Shown here one piece after another: positions 8,230 to 17,535 of a stretch of DNA of 64,000 nucleotides. Numbering within the stretch: position 1 is the first letter of the stretch; the number at the start of each line of letters is the position of its first letter. A model generated the notes under the pieces. The model had not been told where the DNA came from, searched no databases, and worked only from the letters and a program-made list of their open reading frames with translations. Source of the stretch: Mesobacillus jeotgali (GTDB lineage: Bacteria > Bacillota > Bacilli > Bacillales > Cytobacillaceae); contig NZ_CP109811.1 in NCBI RefSeq assembly GCF_014856545.2, positions 1,110,001-1,174,000 of the forward strand, given 5' to 3'. The position numbers and the translations under genes were made by a program.

Positions 8230-8254
8230 CGGCTGTCAGGATGGCAGCCGTTTT
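8230..8254 (+). terminator. Orphan terminator-like hairpin
   Basis: CGGCTG and CAGCCG form a 6-bp stem followed by TTTT. It lies between two complete genes and upstream of the aldo/keto reductase; it could be a second terminator or a leader hairpin. Confidence 0.4.
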
Positions 8255-8307
8255 GATTTGTCTTAATCTTTGCCGAGGGATAAAATGGACTAAAAAGGAG
8301 GCGGATC

Positions 8308-9135
8308 ATGGTGAGCATTTTTGATATGCATACATTACATAACGGTGTGAAAATACCGGCTTTTGGCCTCGGTGTCTATAAGGTGGAGGAAGGAGAACAA
8401 ATCGAGGAAACAATCCAGACAGCGCTTGATCTCGGATATCGGCTGATAGATACAGCTTCTTTTTACCAGAATGAAGAGGGTGTAGGAAGAGGGATCCGTA
8501 ACAGCAGTATACCGAGGGAAGAATTATTTATCACAACGAAGGTCTGGAATTCTGAACAGGGGTATGATAATACGCTTAAAGCCTTTAATGAAAGCATGGA
8601 AAGGTTAGGGCTGGATTATTTGGATTTATATCTCGTCCACTGGCCAGTAAAAGGCAAATATCTGGACACATGGCGTGCTCTTGAGCAGCTGTACATGGAA
8701 GGCAGGGTGAAGGCAATTGGTGTCAGCAATTTTAAAATACACCACTTGCAGGACCTCCTAAGCCATTGCATAGAAAAGCCAGTAATCAATCAAGTGGAAC
8801 TTCATCCACTGCTTTCGCAGGCCGAACTGCGAAAATTTTGTCAGGAAAATGACATCAAAGTAGAGGCTTGGTCTCCATTGTCCAGAGGAAGATTCCTTGA
8901 TGATCCTGTGCTGGGGAAGATTGCGGAAAAGCACGCCAAGACTCCTGCTCAGGTTATTTTAAAATGGCATGTGCAAAATCAAATTATCCCAATTCCTAAA
9001 TCAGTCACACCGTCAAGGCTAAAAGAAAATGCAGATATATTTGATTTTCAGCTGGATCAAAAAGAACTGGAAGAGATCAATGGGCTCAATAAGGACCAGC
9101 GTTTTGGCGCCGATCCAGACCATATTGATTTTTAA
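8308..9135 (+). CDS. Aldo/keto reductase (AKR5-like)
   Basis: A 275-residue NADPH-dependent oxidoreductase of the 2,5-diketo-gluconate/methylglyoxal reductase type (compare B. subtilis YtbE and YvgN). The ATG follows AAGGAGGCGGATC. The full catalytic tetrad is visible: Asp48 (LIDTA), Tyr53 (SFYQNE), Lys78 (TTKVW) and His111 (LVHWP). The family cofactor region near the C-terminus is also present (IPIPKSVTPSRLKENADIF). It likely reduces small aldehydes or ketones in the cytoplasm; the substrate cannot be read from sequence. Monocistronic with a strong terminator. Confidence 0.88.
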   Translation: MVSIFDMHTLHNGVKIPAFGLGVYKVEEGEQIEETIQTALDLGYRLIDTASFYQNEEGVGRGIRNSSIPREELFITTKVWNSEQGYDNTLKAFNESMERLGLDYLDLYLVHWPVKGKYLDTWRALEQLYMEGRVKAIGVSNFKIHHLQDLLSHCIEKPVINQVELHPLLSQAELRKFCQENDIKVEAWSPLSRGRFLDDPVLGKIAEKHAKTPAQVILKWHVQNQIIPIPKSVTPSRLKENADIFDFQLDQKELEEINGLNKDQRFGADPDHIDF

Positions 9136-9188
9136 AGGAGCTAAATAAGCAGACACAAGCGAATCCTGTGAAATGAATATTCTTGGAA

Positions 9189-9222
9189 AAAACGGACTGA
9201 ATTCCACTCAGTCCGTTTTTTA
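9189..9222 (+). terminator. Terminator of the aldo/keto reductase gene
   Basis: AACGGACTGA and TCAGTCCGTT form a perfect 10-bp stem with a 7-nt loop followed by TTTT. Confidence 0.88.
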
Positions 9223-9585
9223 TTTGTGAAAATGGATACATTAAAAGGAAAGAGAAAACTGCGTGCTGAAAGGTGTTGGAAGGTTATTTAAATCCCGGTA
9301 GGTTTTAAAATAATCTATGGGTGGTAATGTAGGTGTACAAGCAGAAAACAACACGATTCAACATCTTAGATCACTGCTTGTCCGACTGCAGAACAGCCTG
9401 GTTTAACATCACGGTAATTGAGGTAAGATAACATTAGAGCAAGCTGGTTAGCTCCCGGGAAGCAACTAAGATCAGCAAAGACTAATTTTACTTCGCTGCA
9501 GTTTGAACTCTTTAAAAGGGTGTAAAACCCCTTAGCACTATTACTACTTGTAAAATACATCTACTTTTTAAGGAGGAATAACATT
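9223..9585. other. 363-bp intergenic leader with a possible sigma-B promoter
   Basis: No gene is seen. GTTTGA at 9501-9506 and GGGTGT at 9518-9523 resemble a sigma-B promoter (GTTT/GGGTAT) with a slightly short 11-bp spacer. This fits the downstream GlsB/YeaQ-type gene, since B. subtilis relatives such as ywzA and ydaS belong to the general stress regulon. The rest is unremarkable. Confidence 0.35.
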
Positions 9586-9843
9586 ATGATGAGTTTTCTT
9601 TGGGCATTAATTATTGGTGGTATTATTGGGTGGTTAGCAGGATTAATCTTGGGAAGAGATATTCCTGGCGGCATCATTGGTAACATCATCGCTGGTTTCG
9701 TAGGTGCTTGGATTGGACAAGCAATCTTAGGAAACTGGGGACCTGTAGTTGCTGACTTTGCGATTGTCCCGGCATTGATCGGTGCGATTGCATTGGTATT
9801 CATCGTCAGCCTTGTCATGAAAAGCATGCGTAAAGCTGACTAA
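9586..9843 (+). CDS. GlsB/YeaQ/YmgE family stress-response membrane protein
   Basis: An 85-residue, very hydrophobic protein with three transmembrane segments rich in Gly. The N-terminus (FLWALIIGGIIGWLAGLILG) and the GGIIGNIIAGFVGAWIGQ repeat are diagnostic of the transglycosylase-associated/GlsB family. An ATGATG pair offers two starts; the first is 9 nt from GGAGG. Members are small stress-induced membrane proteins without a defined biochemical role. Monocistronic. Confidence 0.88.
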   Translation: MMSFLWALIIGGIIGWLAGLILGRDIPGGIIGNIIAGFVGAWIGQAILGNWGPVVADFAIVPALIGAIALVFIVSLVMKSMRKAD

Positions 9844-9853
9844 TAGCATTATG

Positions 9854-9887
9854 AAAAAATCCTTCCGATTTGGAAGGATTTTTTTTG
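9854..9887. terminator. Bidirectional terminator between glsB-type gene and yhcT
   Basis: AAAATCCTTCC and GGAAGGATTTT form an 11-bp stem; T-runs lie on both sides. Confidence 0.85.
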
Positions 9888-9903
9888 TGAATTTATACAA
9901 ATT

Positions 9904-10824
9904 TTAAATCTCATTAGGATCAATGTTAAAAAATATCGGCGGTTGGTCGATAAAAGGTGCGTGACATATTATTCTTTCTTGTGTGAACGGGTGGGTGAAT
10001 TCCATTTTTACTGCATGCAGCGCTTGCCTGTGAAATGTATCGCTTCCGCTGTACAGGGTGTCCCCGGCAAGCGGGTGCCCAATTGAGCTGAAATGCACCC
10101 GGATCTGATGGGTCCTGCCGGTATCAAGTGAGCATTGAACCAGAGTAAGATTTTTATGTTTTATTTTATCTAATACTTTGAAGTGAGTGATGGCCTGCTG
10201 CCCTGTCTCAGATACTCTTCTTCTTGTTGGGTGATGCCGGTCCCGGCCGATTGGTTTATTAATTGTTCCTTTTTTCTGACTGATGATGCCGTCAGCCAAA
10301 GCCAAATAGGTTCTTTTAATTGCGCGCTCCTCCAGCATTTTATCTAGAATGGCTGTTATGAGCGGGTTTTTAGCGAAAAGCACGGCACCTGTTGTCTCGC
10401 GGTCAAGTCTGTGGATATGACGCGGCCGGGTAACTTCTCCATTTGACTCCGTATGGAAAGCAGCTGCATTCGCCAAAGTACCGCCTTGGCCGCTCACGTT
10501 TGGATGGGTATCCATTCCTGACGGTTTATTGAATATAATCAGGTGGTCGTCCTCATACAGGACATCAACATCCAAGTATTCAGGATGGACAGTCTGCTCT
10601 TCTTCAGTAAAAAGTTTCAAGCTTAAGCGGTCATTTTTTTTAAGGGGAGTTGTCCAATCGGGAACATGTCCGTTAATCAGGACGTTTTTTTCCATCCTTA
10701 AAAGATGGACCAATTTTTTTGGAGCTTTCCAAAAATCCTTGAAAAGTGTTTCAAGAGTGTGCTTTTCCCATTCAGCGGGAATGACAAGTTCACACCATTC
10801 GCCTTTTTTAGTTGTATGTATCAT
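9904..10824 (-). CDS. yhcT: RluA family pseudouridine synthase (YhcT-like)
   Basis: 306 residues. The catalytic motif HRLDRETTGAVLFAKN (about 136-151) contains the nucleophilic Asp, and the DTGRTHQIRVHFSSIGHPLAGD block (about 240) is typical of RluA/RluD enzymes that isomerise uridine in rRNA or tRNA. The first 80 residues form an S4-like RNA-binding segment (LLRMEKNVLINGHVPD). The symbol comes from its placement divergent from yhcU, as in the B. subtilis yhcT-yhcU neighbourhood; substrate specificity is not readable. Confidence 0.82.
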   Translation of the reverse strand: MIHTTKKGEWCELVIPAEWEKHTLETLFKDFWKAPKKLVHLLRMEKNVLINGHVPDWTTPLKKNDRLSLKLFTEEEQTVHPEYLDVDVLYEDDHLIIFNKPSGMDTHPNVSGQGGTLANAAAFHTESNGEVTRPRHIHRLDRETTGAVLFAKNPLITAILDKMLEERAIKRTYLALADGIISQKKGTINKPIGRDRHHPTRRRVSETGQQAITHFKVLDKIKHKNLTLVQCSLDTGRTHQIRVHFSSIGHPLAGDTLYSGSDTFHRQALHAVKMEFTHPFTQERIICHAPFIDQPPIFFNIDPNEI

Positions 10825-11013
10825 ATTGATCTCCTGACTTCATTAATTTTTACTGAGTTGACGGTAAAAAACTTGTTTGCATTGAAGAAGGATCTGTCAA
10901 CTTTTACCGCATGCATGGGCATAATTACCACCCAGTTAATTGGAATGAATATGTTATTCTAGGTATATATATTACGAATAGATTACAAAGGGTATAAAAA
11001 GGTGGGTCGATCA

Positions 11014-11412
11014 TTGAAAATTGTATTTGCGTCTACACCCGGACAAGAAGAAAAAGTGCTAGAACTGGCAAGATATTTTTACACTGATATTTTTCCATTG
11101 TACTTTACGGATGAAGACATTCATGAATTCGAAAGGCTTGAAGTACTACATACGAGACCCGAACAGTTCGAGAGATTCAGTACACTTGGCGATGCATTCC
11201 AGGTGATCACAAGCATGCAGACATTGATCTCTATTTTGGAGTCTGGCCACATTCCTGAAAAATATCAGTCGATGTTCCGTAAAAATGTCCAGACATTGAC
11301 AGACTACGGAATCTGTTTCCCGTTTAATTACAGTCAATTTTGTGATTCCAAGCATGTTCATCTAGATTATATCAGTACTTATACGAAAGCCGCCAACAAA
11401 CTTTTGCTGTAA
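11014..11412 (+). CDS. yhcU: YhcU-like protein (DUF5365)
   Basis: 132 residues. The GTG at 11002 lies inside the ribosome site (AAAGGTGG), so the TTG at 11014, 6-7 nt downstream, is the better start and gives (M)KIVFASTPGQEEKVLELA as in B. subtilis YhcU. The protein is soluble with mixed alpha/beta content and one Cys pair (YGICFPF, SQFCDSK). Function is unknown. It is divergent from the pseudouridine synthase gene and ends in a terminator shared with the thioredoxin gene. Confidence 0.75.
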   Translation: MKIVFASTPGQEEKVLELARYFYTDIFPLYFTDEDIHEFERLEVLHTRPEQFERFSTLGDAFQVITSMQTLISILESGHIPEKYQSMFRKNVQTLTDYGICFPFNYSQFCDSKHVHLDYISTYTKAANKLLL

Positions 11413-11436
11413 ATTGATCAAAAAATAATGCAAATG

Positions 11437-11464
11437 AAAACGCCTGCGAATGCAGGCGTTTTCC
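11437..11464. terminator. Bidirectional terminator between yhcU and the thioredoxin gene
   Basis: AAAACGCCTGC and GCAGGCGTTTT form an 11-bp stem with a GAAT loop and A/T flanks on both sides. Confidence 0.85.
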
Positions 11465-11466
11465 AT

Positions 11467-11937
11467 TTATTTTAAAGTGTTTTCATTGAACCAAGCTTCG
11501 AAAGTCGCTTCTTCCTGATAGCCAACGATTCGGTTAACTTCTTTTCCATTCTTGTATTGGACGATTGTTGGCGTGGATTCGATGCCGTAATCATTCCAGC
11601 CTTGTTCAAACTCCAAGAGGTTGTATTGAACCAGGTCAACTTTCATATCCTCTGCCAGAGGTGCAACAACCGGAGTGGTGCGAACGCAGTGAGGGCATGT
11701 CGGACTGTGGAAATAGACGGTGACATCCTCGCCGTTTTCAATTTTTTTCTCCAGTTCTTCAGGCAGGATGATATTTTGATAGTTGGGATCATTCAGTTGT
11801 TTGACGGTTTCTGGATGCAGTGTGTCCTTCCCGTAAGGATTTCCTTCAGCTTTTTCCTCATTTTGCGCCTTATTCAGGAAAAATAATGCTGCGAATAATG
11901 CAATGATAATTAATAGAAAAACAATGACCTTCTTCAA
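11467..11937 (-). CDS. Membrane-anchored thioredoxin-like thiol-disulfide oxidoreductase
   Basis: 156 residues: an N-terminal membrane anchor (VIVFLLIIIALFAALFFL, about 4-21) and an extracytoplasmic thioredoxin domain with the redox motif CPHC (SPTCPHCVRTTP, about 80) and cis-Pro (STPTIVQYKNGKEV). The CPHC pair is typical of disulfide-forming enzymes. The gene lies 1 bp downstream of a BdbC gene in the same operon, so the two probably act as a DsbA/DsbB-like oxidase pair for exported proteins. It is smaller than BdbD (about 220 residues) and lacks the DsbA helical insertion, so a BdbA-like role is also possible. Confidence 0.82.
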   Translation of the reverse strand: MKKVIVFLLIIIALFAALFFLNKAQNEEKAEGNPYGKDTLHPETVKQLNDPNYQNIILPEELEKKIENGEDVTVYFHSPTCPHCVRTTPVVAPLAEDMKVDLVQYNLLEFEQGWNDYGIESTPTIVQYKNGKEVNRIVGYQEEATFEAWFNENTLK

Positions 11938-11938
11938 T

Positions 11939-12376
11939 TTACGCTTCCTCCTTCGATTTCTTCCAGACCAGCAGGCTTAATGAGAAAATAATGATGAATG
12001 CAGTTAGTGCCAGGAATGGGATGGTTATAAAACCAAGCCAGTTGATATATTGGCCTGTACAAGGAACCCTTCCGCAAGTAACAGCATTGTCAGCCATGAA
12101 TGGCACCTTTTGCAATGAATAGTGGTACAGCGATATCAATCCGCCGACAGCTGACATAATCATCGTATAAAAGGTAATCTTATAATCTTTTTTAACGACT
12201 GCAATCCCGAGTATCAACGCAAAAGGATACATCAGGATTCGCTGATACCAGCACAGGAGACAAGGCTCATACTGCCGGATTTCTGAGAAATACAGACTGC
12301 CGAACATGGCAACGATCGACGCAGCCCAGGCCGCAAATAAATACGACTCCCTTGAATCTTTTTTCGTCTCTTTCAA
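11939..12376 (-). CDS. bdbC: Disulfide bond formation protein BdbC (DsbB family)
   Basis: 145 residues with four transmembrane helices. Both DsbB cysteine pairs are present: CLLC in the first external loop (YEPCLLCWYQRILMYPF, about 36-52) and CGRVPC in the second (about 101-106). DsbB proteins reoxidise the partner thioredoxin-fold oxidase and pass electrons to quinone. The partner is encoded directly downstream. The start ATG follows GGGGAGATTAGCTTGAA. Confidence 0.85.
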   Translation of the reverse strand: MKETKKDSRESYLFAAWAASIVAMFGSLYFSEIRQYEPCLLCWYQRILMYPFALILGIAVVKKDYKITFYTMIMSAVGGLISLYHYSLQKVPFMADNAVTCGRVPCTGQYINWLGFITIPFLALTAFIIIFSLSLLVWKKSKEEA

Positions 12377-12655
12377 GCTAATCTCCCCTAAGCTAGATAA
12401 TCTCTATTTAAACATTCTATATAAAAGAAACACTTATCTCTCATTACATCTTAAGGAATGTAATAAAATATTTCAATTAACATTATGTGAAATTATTTTT
12501 CCCAATACAAAGGGAGAAGCTAAATAAAGAGTTATAACCGATTAATTTAGGGTATAGGAATATGATGATGGTTTTGAGTCTTGTTTGTTTTTTACATACA
12601 TAGTAAGCAAATGCTAATATAACGGTTTTTTATGACAGAAAGGATGCAGGATTAT

Positions 12656-14194
12656 ATGAGTGAATTGGATTTGTCCAAATTTGAAAAAAGAATGATCATC
12701 CGCAACACGAAGCAAGAGGATATTGATGAAATCATCAAGATGCAGAACAGCTGCTTTCCGGGAATGGACCCGTGGAAGCGGGACCAGCTTGAGAGCCATC
12801 TTGAAATTTTTCCTGAAGGCCAATTTGTCGCTGAATATGATGGGAAAGTAGTTGGCTCCTGTTCGAGCCTAATCATAAATTTTGATGAATACGATGATCG
12901 CCATAGCTGGGATGATGTCACAGATGAAGGCTATATTACGAACCATAACCCGGATGGATATAACCTATATGGAATAGAAGTCATGACCCATCCTGAATTC
13001 AGGAGGATGAAAGTTGGCTACCGTTTGTATGAGGCAAGGAAAGATCTCGCAAGGCAGATGAACTTGAAAAGTATCATTATTGGCGGTAGAATCCCAAATT
13101 ACCACCTGCACGCGGAAGAAATGTCACCAAGAGAATATGTCCGGCAGGTTGCTTCACATAAAATCTATGATCCGGTTCTCTCATTCCAGCTGCGGAACGA
13201 CTTCACTCTGATGAGGATCAATCCGAACTATTTGCCGGATGATCTCCAGTCGAATAAATACGCGACATTGATGGAGTGGAATAATGTCGACTATCAGCCA
13301 AAATCGAAAAGATTCTATAAGACCAGCAATCCTGTGCGGATATGCGTTGTCCAGTATATGATGAGACAAATCAAGTCATTTGAAGATTTGGCTCACCAGG
13401 TTGAATACTTTACGGATGTTGCATCAGATGCCGGTTCGGATTTTGCCGTGTTCCCGGAAATTTTCACGACACAGCTTATGTCATTCATGGATGAAAAATC
13501 ACCCTCGCTCGCGGTGCGCAGGGTGACGGAATATACAGAACAGTACATCGAGCTGTTCACCGACCTGGCTGTCCGCTACAATGTCAACATCATCGGCGGC
13601 TCGCATTTGGTAAAAGAAGAAGATGATGAGATCTATAATATTTCTTATCTGTTCCGTCGCGATGGAACAATTGATAAGCAATACAAGCTGCATATCACGC
13701 CAAATGAGCGCAGATGGTGGGGCATCAGCCGGGGCGATGAATTGAAGGTGTTCGATACAGACTGCGGAAAAATCGCAATTCAAATTTGTTATGATATCGA
13801 ATTTCCTGAACTTGCGAGGATCGCCACTGATATGGGAGCCAAAATCATTTTCACACCGTTTTGTACCGAAGATCGCCAAGGCTACCTGCGGGTTCGTTAC
13901 TGTGCCCAGGCGAGAGCGGTCGAGAACCAAGTGTACACGGTCATTTCGGGTACGGTTGGCAACCTGCCGCAAACAGAAAACATGGATATCCAATATGCCC
14001 AGTCAGGGATATTTGCTCCATCTGATTTTGAATTCGCCAGGGATGGGATCGTCGGCGAAACGAACCCGAACATCGAAATGGTCATGATCGGTGATGTCGA
14101 CCTGGAAATTCTCCGCCGCCAGCGCCAGGACGGCACAGTCCGTCAGTTGAAGGACCGGAGACACGACATTTACCGCATTCAGTACAAGAAGTAG
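12656..14194 (+). CDS. yhcX: GNAT acetyltransferase / carbon-nitrogen hydrolase fusion (YhcX)
   Basis: A two-domain protein of 512 residues (ATG at 12656; ATGs at 12632 and 12644 would add 8 or 4 residues). Residues about 10-200 form a GNAT fold (EVMTHPEFRRMKVGYRLYEA contains the acetyl-CoA loop). Residues about 220-500 form a nitrilase domain with the full Glu-Lys-Cys triad: Glu268 (FPEIF), Lys344 (YKLHITPNE) and Cys378 (QICYDIEFPE). This is the architecture of B. subtilis YhcX. The hydrolase probably cleaves a small amide; the substrate and the link to the acetyltransferase are unknown. Monocistronic. Confidence 0.85.
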   Translation: MSELDLSKFEKRMIIRNTKQEDIDEIIKMQNSCFPGMDPWKRDQLESHLEIFPEGQFVAEYDGKVVGSCSSLIINFDEYDDRHSWDDVTDEGYITNHNPDGYNLYGIEVMTHPEFRRMKVGYRLYEARKDLARQMNLKSIIIGGRIPNYHLHAEEMSPREYVRQVASHKIYDPVLSFQLRNDFTLMRINPNYLPDDLQSNKYATLMEWNNVDYQPKSKRFYKTSNPVRICVVQYMMRQIKSFEDLAHQVEYFTDVASDAGSDFAVFPEIFTTQLMSFMDEKSPSLAVRRVTEYTEQYIELFTDLAVRYNVNIIGGSHLVKEEDDEIYNISYLFRRDGTIDKQYKLHITPNERRWWGISRGDELKVFDTDCGKIAIQICYDIEFPELARIATDMGAKIIFTPFCTEDRQGYLRVRYCAQARAVENQVYTVISGTVGNLPQTENMDIQYAQSGIFAPSDFEFARDGIVGETNPNIEMVMIGDVDLEILRRQRQDGTVRQLKDRRHDIYRIQYKK

Positions 14195-14203
14195 GAAAAA
14201 GTG

Positions 14204-14250
14204 AAGCACCTGAGGAAAATCACTGAGTCCCAGGTGTTTTTTCTTTGCGG
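14204..14250 (+). terminator. Terminator of yhcX
   Basis: AGCACCTGAGGA pairs with TCCCAGGTGTTT (11 pairs, one bulge), followed by a T-run. Confidence 0.65.
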
Positions 14251-14253
14251 AAA

Positions 14254-14800
14254 GAGGCAAACAATAGAGCCTATTGGTGCCCTAAAAATCCAAAAACGAG
14301 AAAAAGAGGTCACCAACACTGCCTATTGATGTCCTAAAAATCCAAAATCCAGAAAAAGAGGTCACCAACACTGCCTATTGGTGCCCTAAAAATCCAAAAA
14401 CCAGAAAAAGAGGTCACCAATAAAGCCTATTGGTGCCATAAAAATCCCAAAACCGGAAAAAGAGGTCACCAATAAAGCCCATTGGTGCCCTAAAAATCCA
14501 AAAACCAGAAAAAGAGGTCACCAATACGGGCCATTGGTGCCCTAAAAATCCAAAATCCAGAAAAGAGGTCACCAATACGGGCCATTGGTGCCCAAAAATC
14601 CAAAATCCAGAAAAAGAGGTCACCAATAGCGGCCATTGGTGCCCAAAAAATCCAAAATCCAGAAAAAGAGGTCACCAATACGGGCCATTGGTGCCCAAAA
14701 AATTCAAAATCCAGAAAAAGAGGTCACCAATAAAGCCCATTGGTGCCCTAAAAATCTCAAAACCATAAAAACGGGGCACCAATAGGACTCTAAAAATGAG
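14254..14800. repeat. Tandem array 2: about 11 units with 52-bp period
   Basis: GAGG starts recur at 14254, 14306, 14358, 14410, 14462, 14514, 14565, 14616, 14668, 14720 and 14772 (spacings 52, with two of 51). Each unit is GAGGTCACCAAT, 5-7 variable bases, ATTGGTGCCC, then three A-tracts separated by CC or CCAG. CACCAAT and ATTGGTG are inverted repeats. The first unit is degenerate and the last is partial. ORFs on the minus strand (repeated GFWIF-type peptides) are artefacts of the repeat. Confidence 0.92.
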
Positions 14801-14915
14801 TTTCAACACTGTTTCATGCTCCATCAAATAAATAAACAAAAATTATCAATAAAGCCCTATCTTGTTTTATAATTAGCTGTAAGATTCAAATCTTATTTTT
14901 TCGGGAGGTCATTCA

Positions 14916-16661
14916 ATGGATTGGAAGAAGAAAGCCGACAAGTGGCTTGGTTTTACTGGATTGGATCCGGAACTGAAAGCCGAACTTGATTCATTAAAGG
15001 ATAATGAGAAGCAATTAGAGGAAGTATTTTATAAAGATCTGGAATTCGGAACTGGCGGAATGCGCGGTGAAATCGGCGCGGGTACCAACCGAATGAACTT
15101 ATATACTGTCCGCAAGGCATCTGCAGGCCTGGCAGCATACATAGAAAAGCAGGGAAATGAAGCGAAGCAGCGTGGCGTGGCAATTGCCTACGATTCCCGC
15201 CATAAGTCACCTGAATTCGCAATGGAAGCTGCAAAGACTTTGGCAACTCGCGGCATCCAGACATATGTTTTTGAAGAATTAAGACCAACACCGGAGCTTT
15301 CATTCGCAGTACGGCACTTGCATGCATACGCAGGAATCGTCATTACTGCGAGCCATAACCCGCCTGAGTATAATGGCTATAAAGTGTATGGCCCTGATGG
15401 CGGCCAGCTGCCTCCAGATAGTGCTGATGAAGTGATCACAAAGGTAAATGAGATTGAAAATGAACTTTCCATCGAGGTCATGGACGAGCATGAACTGAAG
15501 GAAAAAGGCTTGATCAAGATGATTGGGTCCGAAGTGGATCGCGCGTATCTTGAGAAGCTGATGTCAATTTCCGAAAATCCGACACTCTCGGATGAAGCCG
15601 ATGTGAAAGTGGTTTTCACACCATTGCATGGCACTGCCAATATGCCTGTGCGCAATATCCTGACGAACCTGAAATACCAGAACGTCACGGTCGTGAAAGA
15701 GCAGGAGCTCCCGGATCCTGAGTTTTCAACAGTTAAGAGCCCGAATCCTGAAGAGCCTGCCGCATTTGAGCTTGCAATCCGTGAAGGGAAGAAAATCGAT
15801 GCTGATGTACTCATTGCAACAGACCCTGATGCAGACAGGCTCGGTATCGCTGTAAAAGACCCGGATGGGGAATATGTTGTGCTGACAGGAAACCAGACAG
15901 GAGCCCTGCTGTTGCATTATATCCTGACGCAAAAACAGGAAAAGGTAACACTCCCAGCCAATGGAGCAGTGTTCAAGACAATCGTAACGTCCGAACTTGG
16001 GCGTAAAATCGCCTCTTCTTTCGGAGTCGAGACAATCGATGTCCTGACTGGCTTCAAGTTCATTGCTGAAAAGATCAAGCAATATGAAGACTCAGGGGAG
16101 TATAAGTTCCTGTTTGGCTATGAAGAAAGCTATGGATATTTAATCGGAGACTTTGCCCGTGATAAAGACGCAGTCCAGGCGGCGATGCTTGCTGTCGAGG
16201 TTTGCGCATACTATAAAAAGAAGGGCATGTCCTTGTACGAAGCTCTCCTCAGTGTTTATGAAGAATACGGTTATTATCAGGAAGGTCTGCGTTCCCTGAC
16301 GCTAAAAGGAAAAGAGGGCGCAGAATTAATCCAGAAAACGCTCGGAGTATTCCGACAGGAACCTCTAAAACAGCTTGGTGAATTGAAAGTAACCACTGTG
16401 GAAGATTATTTAACAGGTGTAAGACTGAATGAAAACAACGAGGAAGAAAAAATCCAGCTTCCATCTTCTAATGTTATCAAATACTATCTTGAGGATGGTA
16501 CATGGATGTGCCTTCGCCCGTCTGGAACGGAACCAAAGATCAAATTTTATTTTGGTGTGAACGACAACAGCCTGGCAGAAAGCAAGCAGAAACTCCAAAA
16601 AATCGAACAGGATTTCATGGAGGAAGTTGAAAAGAAAATGGAAGTTGCAAAAAACCAGTAA
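14916..16661 (+). CDS. pgcA: Phosphoglucomutase PgcA
   Basis: 581 residues. The phosphoserine loop [16 protein letters not shown] carries the catalytic Ser146. The metal loop is DPDADR (about 303-308), the sugar loop [10 protein letters not shown] (about 403), and the phosphate-binding loop [13 protein letters not shown] is near residue 535. It interconverts glucose-6-phosphate and glucose-1-phosphate for UDP-glucose, teichoic acid and glycolipid synthesis. Start: ATG after CGGGAGGTCATTCA. An SDR gene follows after 36 bp and may be co-transcribed. The upstream spacer is occupied by repeat array 2. Confidence 0.88.
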   Translation: MDWKKKADKWLGFTGLDPELKAELDSLKDNEKQLEEVFYKDLEFGTGGMRGEIGAGTNRMNLYTVRKASAGLAAYIEKQGNEAKQRGVAIAYDSRHKSPEFAMEAAKTLATRGIQTYVFEELRPTPELSFAVRHLHAYAGIVITASHNPPEYNGYKVYGPDGGQLPPDSADEVITKVNEIENELSIEVMDEHELKEKGLIKMIGSEVDRAYLEKLMSISENPTLSDEADVKVVFTPLHGTANMPVRNILTNLKYQNVTVVKEQELPDPEFSTVKSPNPEEPAAFELAIREGKKIDADVLIATDPDADRLGIAVKDPDGEYVVLTGNQTGALLLHYILTQKQEKVTLPANGAVFKTIVTSELGRKIASSFGVETIDVLTGFKFIAEKIKQYEDSGEYKFLFGYEESYGYLIGDFARDKDAVQAAMLAVEVCAYYKKKGMSLYEALLSVYEEYGYYQEGLRSLTLKGKEGAELIQKTLGVFRQEPLKQLGELKVTTVEDYLTGVRLNENNEEEKIQLPSSNVIKYYLEDGTWMCLRPSGTEPKIKFYFGVNDNSLAESKQKLQKIEQDFMEEVEKKMEVAKNQ

Positions 16662-16697
16662 TCACCTTAGAACTTCAGCAAGAAAGGAAGTAATCAA

Positions 16698-17420
16698 ATG
16701 TTAAAAGAACAAGTCGCAATCGTCACGGGTGCATCAAGAGGAATTGGCAAGGAAATCGCCTTGAAATTGGCTGAGCAGGGAGTGAAGCTTGCAATCGCAG
16801 GCAGCTCAGAAGAAATCAATCAGACAGCAGATGAAATGAAACAGAAGGGTTTTTCAGATGTCATTGCCGTCCAGACCGATGTAAGCGATGAGCAGCAGGT
16901 GAAGAACCTTGTTGAAAAAACGGTGGAAGCTTTCGGCCAGGTTGACGTACTTGTCAATAATGCCGGAATCGGATTTTTCAAACTGGCAGAAGAAGTCACG
17001 GTTGATGAATGGAAAAAATTATTTGAAGTAAATGTACAAGGTGTATTCCTTGGCGCCAAAGCCGTACTTCCACATATGAAGGAACGTAAATCAGGCACCA
17101 TCATCACAATTTCCTCTGATGTAGGCAGATACACGATTCCTAATGGAAGTGCTTATACAGCCTCAAAGTATGCAGTCCAGGGCTTCAGCGGGGCACTTGC
17201 CCAGGAAGTGAGGGAATATGGAATTCGTGTTGGAACCATCAATCCTGGGATGGTTGATACTTATTTTGCTGATTCAAAACAAGGACTTCCTGAAAAGCAT
17301 GATTGGTTAAAGGTGGAGGACATTGCGAACGCAGTTGTCTACATGGCGTCAGCGCCTAAACATATGCTGATTGATGAAATCGTCATCCATCCGCTTGTAC
17401 AGAATTACCCGATTGCCTGA
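16698..17420 (+). CDS. Short-chain dehydrogenase/reductase
   Basis: 240 residues of the classical SDR fold: cofactor motif TGASRGIG (about 10-17), NNAG (about 87-90), catalytic Ser in ISSDVG (about 138) and YTASK (about 152-156). The NNAG and active-site spacing resembles 3-oxoacyl-ACP reductase or sepiapterin-reductase-like SDRs. The substrate is unknown. It follows pgcA by 36 bp with its own AGAAAGGAAG site and ends in a terminator. Confidence 0.85.
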   Translation: MLKEQVAIVTGASRGIGKEIALKLAEQGVKLAIAGSSEEINQTADEMKQKGFSDVIAVQTDVSDEQQVKNLVEKTVEAFGQVDVLVNNAGIGFFKLAEEVTVDEWKKLFEVNVQGVFLGAKAVLPHMKERKSGTIITISSDVGRYTIPNGSAYTASKYAVQGFSGALAQEVREYGIRVGTINPGMVDTYFADSKQGLPEKHDWLKVEDIANAVVYMASAPKHMLIDEIVIHPLVQNYPIA

Positions 17421-17481
17421 TCTAGCGGCGATTTAACACAGACCAAATAATTACCAGTAAAAATCAGCATAAAAAATAACA

Positions 17482-17520
17482 AACACGGCACCTTAATATA
17501 GGTGGCCGTGTTATTTTTTT
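17482..17520 (+). terminator. Terminator of the SDR gene
   Basis: AACACGGCACCT pairs with AGGTGGCCGTGTT (one bulge), followed by ATTTTTTT. Confidence 0.8.
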
Positions 17521-17535
17521 GGTGGAATTCTCTTG

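Noticed and set aside
14414..14678. Minus-strand ORFs encoding repeated VTSFSGFWIF-type peptides
   Set aside because: These are translations of the 52-bp repeat in an open frame; no ribosome site and no independent support.
14254..14800. Repeat array as a CRISPR
   Set aside because: The whole unit, including the part between palindromes, is conserved; there are no unique spacers, no cas genes and no leader. The same holds for the arrays at 4938 and 43732.
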